Assembly (NCBI GenBank): GCA_030536575.1
Contig: JAUNPS010000030.1
Span: 1 to 56,948, forward strand
DNA: 56,948 nucleotides
Source: Eubacteriales bacterium
Lineage (GTDB): Bacteria; Bacillota; Clostridia; Lachnospirales; Lachnospiraceae
Direction of reading: 5' to 3'
The notes under the pieces are model-generated. The model was not told the DNA's origin and did not search any database. It saw only the letters and a program-made list of their open reading frames with translations. Positions 1 through 7,913 of the stretch are shown here, one piece after another (the first letter of the stretch is position 1; each line of letters begins with the position of its first letter). A program made the translations under genes and the position numbers.

Positions 1-37
1 AATAAATAAAAAAAATAAAAATAAAATAAAATTTATG

Positions 38-66
38 TTTCTTTTGCTGAAAAATTCTGTTATAAT
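38..66 (+). promoter_or_regulatory. Probable promoter of the mgl operon
   Basis: A perfect TATAAT (61-66) is preceded by TGT, giving an extended -10, and by a weak -35 TTTCTT (38-43) 17 bases upstream. The sequence before it is almost pure A/T and could act as an UP element. The start codon of mglB lies about 50 bases downstream behind AGGAGG. Confidence 0.6.
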
Positions 67-118
67 ATAGGCACGAGACGAACTGATCCACAGGTTCAAA
101 GACAAGGAGGATTTTCAA

Positions 119-1222
119 ATGAAAATGAAACGCAAATTAGCAGCACTTCTGACCGGAGCCATGGTACTCGGACTTGGCACAGGCGCATGCGTAGCGAACG
201 CAGAGACCAGCGACCTGAACGTAGCAGTATTCTACTATACCTACAGCGACACCTACATTTCCAGCGTTCGTACCGCCCTGGACGCCGCCTTCGACGAAGC
301 TGGCGTAACCTACCAGGACTACGACAGTAACAGTAACCAGACCACCCAGAACGAGCAGATCGACACCGCCATCACCATGGGCGCCAACCTCCTGATCGTC
401 AACATCGTAACCTCCGGCTCCGTAGACGCCTCCCAGCAGGTCGTAGACAAAGCCTCCGCAGCCGGCATCCCGGTCATCTTCTTTAACCGCGCCGTGGAAT
501 CCAACGACGACGAAGGAACCGTTCTTGGCAGCTACGATCAGTGCGCATTCGTCGGCACCGACGCCCCGGAAGCAGGCCATATGCAGGGCCAGATGATCGG
601 AAACTATATTGTGGAAAACTTCGAAGACATCGACTTAAACGGCGACGGTGAGATCAGCTACGCGATGTTCATGGGCCAGTTAGGAAACGTAGAAGCCATC
701 TACCGTACCCAGTACGCAGTTGAAGACGCGAACGCCATCCTGGAAGAAGCGGAGAAACCTGTCCTGAAATATTTTGACGAATCGAACACCGACTGCTACC
801 AGGTAGACCAGGACGGAAACTGGAGCGCAGCAGCAGCGAATAACTATATGGTAACCAACCTCTCCCAGTATAATGAAGAGAGCGGAAACATGATCGAACT
901 CGTCATCTGTAACAACGACTCCATGGCAGAAGGCGCCATCTCCGCCCTGAACAACAGCGGTTATAACCTCGGCGACGGCGAAAGCACCACCATCCCCGTA
1001 TTTGGCGTAGACGCCACCGACGCAGCAAAACAGCTCATCGCCGAAGGCAAGATGATCGGTACGATCAAACAGGATGCCGAAGGTATGGCAGCAGCCATCG
1101 CAGACCTGACCATGAATGTGGCAGACGGCAAAGAACTGATGGCCGACACCGAAGACTATAACATTTCCGAAACCGTAAGCAATAAAATCTTTATCCCCTA
1201 TGGCGAATACACCGGAGAATAA
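119..1222 (+). CDS. mglB: Galactose/glucose-type ABC transporter substrate-binding protein (MglB-like)
   Basis: The 367-residue protein begins with a signal sequence (basic residues 2-6, hydrophobic core to about 22, ANA/E site at 28; a Cys at 24 leaves open lipid anchoring, though the lipobox is poor). The rest is a type I periplasmic-binding-protein fold that would capture a hexose outside the cell and deliver it to the MglAC complex. Around residue 171 the stretch DLNGDGEIS matches the EF-hand-like calcium loop known from galactose-binding protein, which favours galactose/glucose over ribose. AGGAGG lies 9 bases before the ATG. It is first in the mglB-mglA-mglC operon, separated from mglA by a GC-rich hairpin. 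Exact sugar cannot be read from the sequence. Confidence 0.88.
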   Translation: MKMKRKLAALLTGAMVLGLGTGACVANAETSDLNVAVFYYTYSDTYISSVRTALDAAFDEAGVTYQDYDSNSNQTTQNEQIDTAITMGANLLIVNIVTSGSVDASQQVVDKASAAGIPVIFFNRAVESNDDEGTVLGSYDQCAFVGTDAPEAGHMQGQMIGNYIVENFEDIDLNGDGEISYAMFMGQLGNVEAIYRTQYAVEDANAILEEAEKPVLKYFDESNTDCYQVDQDGNWSAAAANNYMVTNLSQYNEESGNMIELVICNNDSMAEGAISALNNSGYNLGDGESTTIPVFGVDATDAAKQLIAEGKMIGTIKQDAEGMAAAIADLTMNVADGKELMADTEDYNISETVSNKIFIPYGEYTGE

Positions 1223-1240
1223 TCAAACACAGAGAAAGCG

Positions 1241-1280
1241 AAAGGGAGCGGCCGCCGGTAAAAAGGCGGCCCTTTCTCTT
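1241..1280 (+). terminator. Intercistronic hairpin between mglB and mglA
   Basis: GGCCGCC (1250-1256) pairs perfectly with GGCGGCC (1265-1271) around an A-rich loop, followed by CTTTCTCTTT rather than a clean T-run. In binding-protein operons such hairpins usually stabilise or partially terminate the message, so that the binding protein is made in excess. That role is inferred. Confidence 0.6.
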
Positions 1281-1309
1281 TGGCTGGCACCACGTTAGGA
1301 GGTTCGTAA

Positions 1310-2812
1310 ATGGCAGAGACGGTTTTATTACAGATGACGGGGATCAGCAAAGAATTCCCCGGCGTAAAAGCATTGAACAATGTCTCCCTGACCGTGAAAA
1401 AGGGCACCGTCCATGCGCTGATGGGGGAGAACGGGGCCGGTAAGTCCACGCTGATGAAATGTCTGTTCGGCATCTACGGAAAAGACAGCGGAACCATTCT
1501 GCTGGAAGGAAAAGAAGTCAATTTTAAAAATTCGAAAGAAGCCCTGGAAAGCGGGATCGCCATGGTGCATCAGGAACTGAACCAGGCCCTAAAACGAAGC
1601 GTGATGGATAACCTGTGGCTTGGCCGGTATCCTATGACGCTGGGCGGCTTTATGGTCGATCAGAAGAAAATGTATCAGGATACGAAACAGGTCATGGACG
1701 AACTGGGAATCAAGGTAGACCCCAAACGCATCATGAGCACGATGCCGGTTTCCCAGCGCCAGATGGTAGAGATTGCGAAAGCAGTTTCCTACAATGCAAA
1801 AGTGATTGTATTTGATGAGCCCACCTCCTCCCTGAACGAACAGGAAGTCGAGCACCTGTTCGAAATCATCAACATGCTTCGGGACAGGGGCTGCGGGATC
1901 ATCTACATTTCCCATAAAATGGCGGAAATTCTCCGGATTTCCGACGAAGTGACCGTGATGCGGGACGGCTGCTGGGTCGCCACGGAGCCGGCGGAAAAGC
2001 TGACCACGGAAAAAATCATCAAGCTGATGGTAGGCCGTGAGCTGGGCCAGCAGTTCCCGCCAAAGACCAACAAACCGGGCGAAGTAGCCCTGGAAGTGGA
2101 GAATCTGACAGCCCAGTATTCCCTGCTAAAAGATGTGTCCTTTAAAGTACGGAAAGGTGAGATCGTCGGCCTTGCCGGGCTGGACGGCAGCGGGCGGACG
2201 GAAACCCTGGAAAACATGTTCGGGATCGCTACACGGAAATCCGGCTCCATCAAATTAAACGGCAAAGAATGCCGAAACCGGAATTCCGGCGAATCCATCA
2301 AAAACGGCTTCGCCCTCCTGACGGAAGAGCGCCGGGCCACCGGAATCTTCGGCGTGCTGAACATCCGGGAAAACACCGTTATCTCCAGCCTGAAAAAGCA
2401 CCTGCGCCACGGGATCTACCTGGATAACCGCAGCATGAAAAAAGACACCCAGTGGTCTATCGACGCCATGCGGACAAAGACCCCTTCCCAGGAGACTCAG
2501 ATCCGCGCCCTCTCCGGAGGAAACCAGCAGAAGGTCATCCTTGGGCGGTGGCTTTTGACCGAGCCGGAAGTCCTGCTTCTGGACGAGCCCACCCGCGGCA
2601 TCGACGTAGGGGCGAAATACGAGATCTATCAGCTCATCATTGACCTGGCGAACCGGGGAAAGGTCGTCATGGTAGTTTCTTCGGAAATGCCGGAGCTTTT
2701 GGGGATCTGCGACCGGATTCTGGTCATGTCCGGGGGACGGCTGGCCGGAGAAGTGGACGCGGGAACCACGACCCAGGAAGAAATTATGCACCTGGCAACG
2801 AAATACGTATAA
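1310..2812 (+). CDS. mglA: Sugar ABC transporter ATP-binding protein (MglA-like)
   Basis: A 500-residue protein made of two fused ABC ATPase domains, the architecture of the carbohydrate uptake transporter-2 family (MglA, RbsA, XylG). Domain 1 has Walker [10 protein letters not shown] (39-47), signature [12 protein letters not shown] and Walker [11 protein letters not shown]. Domain 2 has a degenerate P-loop GLDGSGRTE but a good signature LSGGNQQKV and Walker [11 protein letters not shown]; this asymmetry is normal for the family. It powers import through MglC. Start ATG follows AGGAGG; the stop is 15 bases before the mglC ATG, so the two are translated from one message. Confidence 0.92.
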   Translation: MAETVLLQMTGISKEFPGVKALNNVSLTVKKGTVHALMGENGAGKSTLMKCLFGIYGKDSGTILLEGKEVNFKNSKEALESGIAMVHQELNQALKRSVMDNLWLGRYPMTLGGFMVDQKKMYQDTKQVMDELGIKVDPKRIMSTMPVSQRQMVEIAKAVSYNAKVIVFDEPTSSLNEQEVEHLFEIINMLRDRGCGIIYISHKMAEILRISDEVTVMRDGCWVATEPAEKLTTEKIIKLMVGRELGQQFPPKTNKPGEVALEVENLTAQYSLLKDVSFKVRKGEIVGLAGLDGSGRTETLENMFGIATRKSGSIKLNGKECRNRNSGESIKNGFALLTEERRATGIFGVLNIRENTVISSLKKHLRHGIYLDNRSMKKDTQWSIDAMRTKTPSQETQIRALSGGNQQKVILGRWLLTEPEVLLLDEPTRGIDVGAKYEIYQLIIDLANRGKVVMVVSSEMPELLGICDRILVMSGGRLAGEVDAGTTTQEEIMHLATKYV

Positions 2813-2827
2813 AAGGAGGCTTTGTTC

Positions 2828-3898
2828 ATGAACCCCATTGCAAATATCAAAAATCGATATGCAGATTATAAAAGCCTGGATGGCCAGGACAAGAAAACTT
2901 TCTGGAAAGAAACGCTGCTGAACAATGCGATGTACATCCTTCTGGTGATCGCCGTCATTTACACGGCCATCCGGAACCCGAATTTCCTGAAAGCCAATTC
3001 CATCATTAATATCATCAGCCTTTCGGCGGCGAACATCCCGATCGCCTGCGGAATCGCAGGCTGTATCGTGCTGACCGGTACAGACCTTTCCGCCGGGCGT
3101 GTAGTAGGCCTGACAGCCTGTATCTCCGCCTCGCTGCTTCAGTCAGCGACCTATGCCACAAAGATGTTCCCGAACCTGCCGGTTCTGCCGATTCCGCTGG
3201 TTATTCTGATCATCATGCTGGTAGGCGCGGTTATCGGATTCGTAAACGGATTTTTCGTAGCGAAATTTAAACTCCATCCTTTCATCGTAACGCTGGCCAC
3301 ACAGCTCATCACGAACGGGCTCCTTCTGATGTACATTATGCTGAATGGAAATAATGGACAGCCGCTGTCGGGCCTGGACGAGTCCTTTAAGAAATTTGTA
3401 ACGGGCAGCATTCTGCGGGTAGGCGGCGTGGCTGTTCCGAATTATGTCTGGTACGCGATCATTGTCGTGATCATCATGTGGTTTATCTGGAACAAGACCC
3501 GCTTTGGCAAGAACATGTTTGCCGTGGGCTCGAATCCGGAAGCGGCGAACGTATCCGGCGTCAATGTGATGAAAACCACGATCATGGTACATACCCTGGC
3601 AGGCATCTGCTATGGCATCACCGGCTTCATCGAGTCCGCGCGAATCGGTTCGAATACGGCGACCACGGGTCTGAACTATGAGTGTGACGCGATTGCGGCC
3701 TGCGTTATCGGCGGCGTGTCTTTCGTAGGCGGTACTGGAAAGATTAGCGGCGTTGTGCTCGGCGTAATCCTGCTGCGCATCATCTTCGTTGCATTGAACT
3801 TCCTGTCAATCAGCGCAAACCTGCAGTATGTGATCAAAGGCCTGATCATCCTGGTCGCCTGTGCGATTGATATGAGAAAATATCTGGTTCGAAAATAA
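2828..3898 (+). CDS. mglC: Sugar ABC transporter permease (MglC-like)
   Basis: A 356-residue polytopic membrane protein with about 8-10 hydrophobic segments, including the family stretch ACGIAGCIVLTGTDLSAGR and a late CVIGGVSFVGGTGKISGVV region typical of BPD-transporter-2 permeases (MglC/RbsC). It forms the membrane channel for the sugar brought by MglB and is energised by MglA. AAAAGGAGG precedes the ATG at 2828 by 8 bases; an in-frame TTG at 2822 is too near that ribosome site to be preferred. It is the last gene of the operon and is followed by a strong terminator. Confidence 0.9.
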   Translation: MNPIANIKNRYADYKSLDGQDKKTFWKETLLNNAMYILLVIAVIYTAIRNPNFLKANSIINIISLSAANIPIACGIAGCIVLTGTDLSAGRVVGLTACISASLLQSATYATKMFPNLPVLPIPLVILIIMLVGAVIGFVNGFFVAKFKLHPFIVTLATQLITNGLLLMYIMLNGNNGQPLSGLDESFKKFVTGSILRVGGVAVPNYVWYAIIVVIIMWFIWNKTRFGKNMFAVGSNPEAANVSGVNVMKTTIMVHTLAGICYGITGFIESARIGSNTATTGLNYECDAIAACVIGGVSFVGGTGKISGVVLGVILLRIIFVALNFLSISANLQYVIKGLIILVACAIDMRKYLVRK

Positions 3899-3907
3899 AC
3901 GTTTGAG

Positions 3908-3937
3908 GGCAGGGCAGCCAAAAGCCCTGCCTTTTTT
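3908..3937 (+). terminator. Rho-independent terminator of mglBAC
   Basis: GGCAGGGC (3908-3915) pairs perfectly with GCCCTGCC (3924-3931) and is followed directly by six T. Confidence 0.9.
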
Positions 3938-3942
3938 GACGG

Positions 3943-3971
3943 TTGCACATCTGAAGAAAGTACGCTATACT
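3943..3971 (+). promoter_or_regulatory. Promoter of lrgAB
   Basis: TTGCAC (3943-3948) and TATACT (3966-3971) are 17 bases apart, a near-consensus sigma-A promoter placed between the mgl terminator and lrgA. Confidence 0.75.
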
Positions 3972-4009
3972 GGGCTGGAAATGGAAAATCTGAAAGAGAG
4001 GAAATGGAT

Positions 4010-4375
4010 ATGAAGCTGCTCTATCAATTCGGCGTAATCCTGGCCGTCACCTTTCTGGGAGAAGTCCTCCATGGGCTTTTGCCCCTCCCGGTTCCGGCCA
4101 GTATCTACGGCCTGGTCCTGATGCTGCTTGCGCTGTGCACCAAAATCATAAAACTGGAGAATGTAAAAATTGCCGCCGATTTCCTGCTGGAAATCATGCC
4201 TCCGATGTTTATTCCCGCCGCGGTGGGGCTTTTGACCGCCTGGGCGGGCCTGAAGGAAATCCTGGTTCCGGTGGTCGTGATTACCGTAGTGACGACTGTC
4301 CTGGTGATGGTGGTCACGGGACGGGTTTCCCAGGCGGTGATCCGTCTGAAGAAAGGCGGTGAGGAGCGTGAATGA
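4010..4375 (+). CDS. lrgA: LrgA/CidA-family membrane protein
   Basis: A small (121-residue) membrane protein with four hydrophobic segments and the family block LPLPVPASIYGL. LrgA/CidA proteins are holin-like; with LrgB they have been linked to murein hydrolase control and, in later work, to transport of pyruvate or similar overflow acids. The ATG at 4010 is chosen over the ATG at 4004 because GAGAGG (3996-4001) is 8 bases from it and only 2 from the other. It overlaps lrgB by 17 bases, so the pair is translationally coupled. Which of the two proposed roles holds here cannot be told from the sequence. Confidence 0.85.
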   Translation: MKLLYQFGVILAVTFLGEVLHGLLPLPVPASIYGLVLMLLALCTKIIKLENVKIAADFLLEIMPPMFIPAAVGLLTAWAGLKEILVPVVVITVVTTVLVMVVTGRVSQAVIRLKKGGEERE

Positions 4376-5060
4376 ATTTCTTGCGGAATCCCTGTATTTC
4401 GGAATGGCCCTCAGCCTGATCGGCTACGGCGCGGGGCTGGCCCTGAAAAAGAAATTCCGGTACGGATTCCTGAATCCGCTGCTGATTTCGATCATTTTCG
4501 TGATCGTAGTCCTGAAAGTCCTGGATATCGACTACGAAACCTATAATGCCTCGGCGAAATATTTAAGCTATCTGCTGACTCCCGCCACGGTCTGCCTGGC
4601 AGTGCCGCTGTACCAGCAGATTTCCCTGCTGAAAGAAAACCTTCTTGCTGTGGTTCTGGGAATCGTCTCCGGCGTGCTGGCAAGCCTGGGCGGCGTACTG
4701 GTGCTGGCTATGGCCTTCGGGCTCACCCACGAACAGTATGTGACCCTTTTACCGAAGTCCATCACGACGGCCATCGGGCTTGGCGTGTCGGAAGAACTGG
4801 GCGGCATTACGACCATCACGGTAGCGGTCATCATTGTGACAGGTGTTTTGGGCAATGTGATCGGGGAAACGGTATGCAGGATCTTTAAAATCAGCGAACC
4901 CATTGCGGTGGGCCTGGCCTTCGGGACAAGTTCCCATGCCATCGGCACCTCAAAAGCCCTGGAACTGGGGGAAATTCAGGGGGCTATGAGCAGTTTGGCG
5001 ATTGCGGTGGCCGGGCTGCTGACCGTTGTGCTGGCTTCCGTCTTCGCAAATTTTCTTTAG
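4359..5060 (+). CDS. lrgB: LrgB-family membrane protein
   Basis: A hydrophobic protein of about 230 residues matching Lrg[21 protein letters not shown] and the late block [19 protein letters not shown] are characteristic. It would partner LrgA in the membrane. The start is uncertain: GTG at 4359 or GTG at 4368 are both in frame, and the ribosome site GAGGAG (4361-4366) lies between them. No terminator was seen before the next promoter at 5126. Confidence 0.87.
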   Translation: MRSVNEFLAESLYFGMALSLIGYGAGLALKKKFRYGFLNPLLISIIFVIVVLKVLDIDYETYNASAKYLSYLLTPATVCLAVPLYQQISLLKENLLAVVLGIVSGVLASLGGVLVLAMAFGLTHEQYVTLLPKSITTAIGLGVSEELGGITTITVAVIIVTGVLGNVIGETVCRIFKISEPIAVGLAFGTSSHAIGTSKALELGEIQGAMSSLAIAVAGLLTVVLASVFANFL

Positions 5061-5125
5061 TCTTCCGCCGGATTATTCAAAACGATTTGAAGAAGAAATT
5101 TCCGGGAGAAAAATTGGCAGCCCCA

Positions 5126-5153
5126 TTGACAACAGTCGGTTTTTGAGTATAAT
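5126..5153 (+). promoter_or_regulatory. Promoter of the TetR-family gene
   Basis: A consensus TTGACA (5126-5131) and TATAAT (5148-5153) separated by 16 bases, about 60 bases ahead of the regulator's start. Confidence 0.8.
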
Positions 5154-5162
5154 ATAAAACAA

Positions 5163-5190
5163 ATGTTGCACAATGAACGAAACACAACAT
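5163..5190 (+). promoter_or_regulatory. Inverted repeat, possible TetR operator
   Basis: ATGTTG (5163-5168) and CAACAT (5185-5190) form an inverted repeat just downstream of the -10, in the 5' leader of the TetR gene. This is where an autorepressor of the family often binds; the assignment is inferred from position and symmetry only. Confidence 0.4.
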
Positions 5191-5216
5191 AAAGTACGAG
5201 AAAGGAAGGAACGAAT

Positions 5217-5825
5217 ATGCCTCCGAAACCAAAGTTTACGAGAGAAGAAATGGTTGCCGCCGCGCTTGACTTAGTTGGAGAGAAAGGGATGGAGGCGCTG
5301 ACGGCCCGGAATCTGGGAGACAGGCTGGGTACTTCCTCCCGCCCGATTTTTACAATGTTTAAGAATATGGAGGAAGTGCAGGAGGCGGTGCGCGAGGCTG
5401 TCGTTTGGCGCTACGACGAGTTTGCGAAGAAAGCGATGCAGTATACGCCCGCCTTCAAACAGTTTGGGATGCAGATGGTTTTATTTGCCATGGAAGAACC
5501 GAACCTGTATCGGCTGATGTTTCTGGACGGCGGCGGGAAGCAGCGGAATTTTGAACAGGTATTTGCGGATCTTGGAGAGACCGCAGTGGTTTGTCTGGAA
5601 ATTTTGCAGCGGGACTATGGACTGACAGCCAGGGAGGCTAAAATGCTTTTTCAGCACGTATGGATTCATACTTATGGCGTTGCAACCTTGTGTGCCACGA
5701 AGATGTGCAGCTTCTCCTTTGAGGAGATCAATGATCTGCTTGGACAGGATTTTATGGCAATGCTGGCGCGGATCAAGTCAGGCGGAATCTATCAGGCAAC
5801 ACCGCAGCCCGTAGAAAAAATGTAA
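5217..5825 (+). CDS. TetR/AcrR-family transcriptional regulator
   Basis: A 202-residue protein with an N-terminal helix-turn-helix (about 8-55; EMVAAALDLVGEKGMEALT, then LGDRLGTSSRPIFTMFKN) followed by an all-helical ligand-binding half of the TetR_C type. It presumably binds DNA as a dimer and releases it upon ligand binding; the ligand is unknown. No efflux pump sits next to it: upstream is lrgAB, downstream, after its own promoter, the RloA/RloB pair. An inverted repeat in its leader suggests autoregulation. The start follows AAGGAAGGAACGAAT. Confidence 0.85.
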   Translation: MPPKPKFTREEMVAAALDLVGEKGMEALTARNLGDRLGTSSRPIFTMFKNMEEVQEAVREAVVWRYDEFAKKAMQYTPAFKQFGMQMVLFAMEEPNLYRLMFLDGGGKQRNFEQVFADLGETAVVCLEILQRDYGLTAREAKMLFQHVWIHTYGVATLCATKMCSFSFEEINDLLGQDFMAMLARIKSGGIYQATPQPVEKM

Positions 5826-5950
5826 AATCGGTAACGGGTCGGCATAGACCGCATCCTGCCTGTGTGTGATAGGGGCACGGCTGCCTCCAATAAGATAGGA
5901 TATTTTAAATGGAGTTTTTGCACAATTTTAGCAAAAAATAATAATAAAAC

Positions 5951-5979
5951 TTGATTCGGCCAATTTTAAATGCTATACT
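5951..5979 (+). promoter_or_regulatory. Promoter of the RloA/RloB pair
   Basis: TTGATT (5951-5956) and an extended -10 TGCTATACT (TATACT 5974-5979) with 17-base spacing. Just upstream, TTTTTGC (5915-5921) and GCAAAAA (5931-5937) make a perfect inverted repeat that could be an operator or the end of the tetR transcript. Confidence 0.7.
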
Positions 5980-6022
5980 GTAAGCAGAAAACGAGAATAC
6001 TAGGAATGGGAGGTATTCGTTT

Positions 6023-7201
6023 ATGCTGATTCAGTTTACGATGGAGAATCATAGATCAATTAAGAGCAGTGCTGTGGTCAGCTTTCTGGCATCCAAGGAT
6101 AAGTCTTTGGAAGAATATCTGCTTCATCCGGATGGAAAGAAATCCTTGCTGCCCGCGATTGCCATTTACGGTGCGAACGCTGCCGGAAAGAGCAATGTGC
6201 TTCATGCCATGATGACCATGAAGGATATGGTCATAGGGGATGCGGCAAAGGTGTCCAAGGGGCAGAAGCTGCCCTGGGAACCTTTTGGTGGAAATAAGGA
6301 ACCTACTTCCTTTGAAATCGTGTTTCTTTATCAAGGTGTCCGGTATGCCTATGGTTTTTCCTTCGATGCCAGGAAGATATATTCCGAGTATCTCTACCAT
6401 TGGCCCAATGGCCGGGAGGCTCTGATTTTTTCCAGAGAAAACAGCGTGTATGAGTTTCGGGAAAATGTCAGCGAACAGATTACTCTCAGTAACCGCACTT
6501 CGGACAACAAGCTTTATCTAGTGTCTTCCAATGACTGGAATCTTCCTCAGACGGAGAAGGCCTACAAGTGGTTTCTGGAAAAGCTGACTATCCTGATGGA
6601 AGAAGAACCGGCTACATCTGAGACGGTGGCGCAGATCATCAGCGGAGATGATAAGAAAGCCCGCATCTTGAAGGAACTTCTGATTGCAGACCTGGGCATT
6701 ACCAATGTGGGCGTGAAGAAATTTTCGGGAAAGACGCCTGTGATTATGACCACCCACCGAATCATTCATGAGGATGGAAGCATAGAACATTTTCGGCTTC
6801 TAATGGATCAGGAATCTGCCGGAACCCAGCAATTTTTCGCCCGTATCGGGGGCTGGCTTCAGGCACTGGAAAATGGCGCCCTTTTGGTAGTGGACGAAAT
6901 TGAAGACAGCCTCCATCCGCTTCTGACCAGGCGGCTGATTGAGATGGTACAGGATCAAACGGTTAATACCAGGGGCGCGCAGCTGCTGTTCACAACCCAT
7001 GATGCAATGCTGCTTGATTTGAACTTCTTACGTCGGGATCAGATTTGGTTTGCGGAAAAGAATGACAAGACTTGTGCTACCGAGCTGTTTTCGCTGGCCT
7101 CCTTTTCACCGAGAAAGGGAGAGAACGTGCGCAAGGGGTATCTGCAGGGACGGTTTGGTGCCATTCCCTTTATCGGAGGTGACGGCGCATGGCAAAGATG
7201 A
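6023..7201 (+). CDS. AAA-family ATPase, RloA/AbiLi-like
   Basis: A 392-residue ATPase of the RecF/ABC-like AAA group (COG1106 type). It has Walker A GANAAGKSN (50-58), a signature-like ESAGTQ, Walker B LLVVDEIEDSLHP and a switch histidine in LLFTTHD. In known systems such ATPases are paired with RloB (restriction-linked ORFs) or form AbiL abortive-infection modules, where the ATPase is thought to sense or control the partner effector. The pair overlaps by 13 bases, supporting joint action. GGGAGGT precedes the ATG by 9 bases. Base composition is lower in GC than flanking genes, consistent with horizontal gain. The defence role is inferred from the family, not shown here. Confidence 0.85.
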   Translation: MLIQFTMENHRSIKSSAVVSFLASKDKSLEEYLLHPDGKKSLLPAIAIYGANAAGKSNVLHAMMTMKDMVIGDAAKVSKGQKLPWEPFGGNKEPTSFEIVFLYQGVRYAYGFSFDARKIYSEYLYHWPNGREALIFSRENSVYEFRENVSEQITLSNRTSDNKLYLVSSNDWNLPQTEKAYKWFLEKLTILMEEEPATSETVAQIISGDDKKARILKELLIADLGITNVGVKKFSGKTPVIMTTHRIIHEDGSIEHFRLLMDQESAGTQQFFARIGGWLQALENGALLVVDEIEDSLHPLLTRRLIEMVQDQTVNTRGAQLLFTTHDAMLLDLNFLRRDQIWFAEKNDKTCATELFSLASFSPRKGENVRKGYLQGRFGAIPFIGGDGAWQR

Positions 7202-7818
7202 GAAAAGAGTACAATCCCGACAGACCAGCCAGACGCAAGCGCAGGCCAATCATTTATATTATCTGCGAGGGCAAGGAGACGGAGACACTTTATTTCAAGC
7301 ATTTTCGTTCCCGTAACTGCCTGGTAGATATTATCCCAATCTCATCCAAGCATAAGGCAGCCGAACATCTGGTAAAACACGCAAAATCTTTGATTTCACA
7401 GTCAACCTTTTATCCCAAGGATGGCGATCAGCTTTGGTGTGTATTTGACTGCGATGACAACAAAAATGCGGAATTACAGGCGGCTATGGAATATGCGCAG
7501 AAGCATGGATATCAGATCGCATACTCCAATCCTTCCTTTGAGTATTGGTATCTGATCCATTTTGAAAAGCGGAACGGACATTTGAAGGATTCGGATGCGG
7601 TGATCGAAATATTGAAAAGCCGGAGCTATCTGGAGAGTTACGAAAAGAGCAGCGATGTGTTTGATAAGCTGCTGCCGCATCAGGCAGAGGCGATCGTGCG
7701 TGCCAAGGAGCGGGTGGAGCAGTTGGGACGTGATCTTACGCCTCTTCTCAGCCGGGACAGCAACCCGGTAACAACCGTATATGAGCTGGTGGAGTACCTG
7801 AACAGTAAACAGGCATAA
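7189..7818 (+). CDS. rloB: RloB-like protein (AbiLii-type effector candidate)
   Basis: A 209-residue protein with the RloB hallmarks: a basic N-terminus, IIYIICEGKETETLYF near residue 25, an acidic WCVFDCDDN strand near residue 85, the NPSFEYWYLIHFE block and a C-terminal NPVTTVYELVEYL. The E-x-E and D-x-D arrangement resembles a TOPRIM-like nuclease core, which is my inference. Family members occur with AAA ATPases in type I restriction loci and in AbiL phage-defence pairs. GGAGGT at 7175-7180 lies inside the upstream gene, so translation is coupled to the ATPase. No restriction-modification genes are present beside it. Confidence 0.85.
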   Translation: MAKMRKEYNPDRPARRKRRPIIYIICEGKETETLYFKHFRSRNCLVDIIPISSKHKAAEHLVKHAKSLISQSTFYPKDGDQLWCVFDCDDNKNAELQAAMEYAQKHGYQIAYSNPSFEYWYLIHFEKRNGHLKDSDAVIEILKSRSYLESYEKSSDVFDKLLPHQAEAIVRAKERVEQLGRDLTPLLSRDSNPVTTVYELVEYLNSKQA

Positions 7819-7913
7819 TCCATTACCCCAAAAACATGCGCTTTATCGGACAAAAGTCTGGTACGGCGCACGTTTTTGCGTTATACTGAAAAAAAGACCA
7901 AAGGGGGAATTTT

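Noticed and set aside
137-580. Long minus-strand open frame opposite mglB
   Set aside because: It is a mirror of the biased codon use of mglB, with no ribosome site or recognisable protein; similar shadows opposite argJ, argB, argD, dnaG and glpK were dropped for the same reason.
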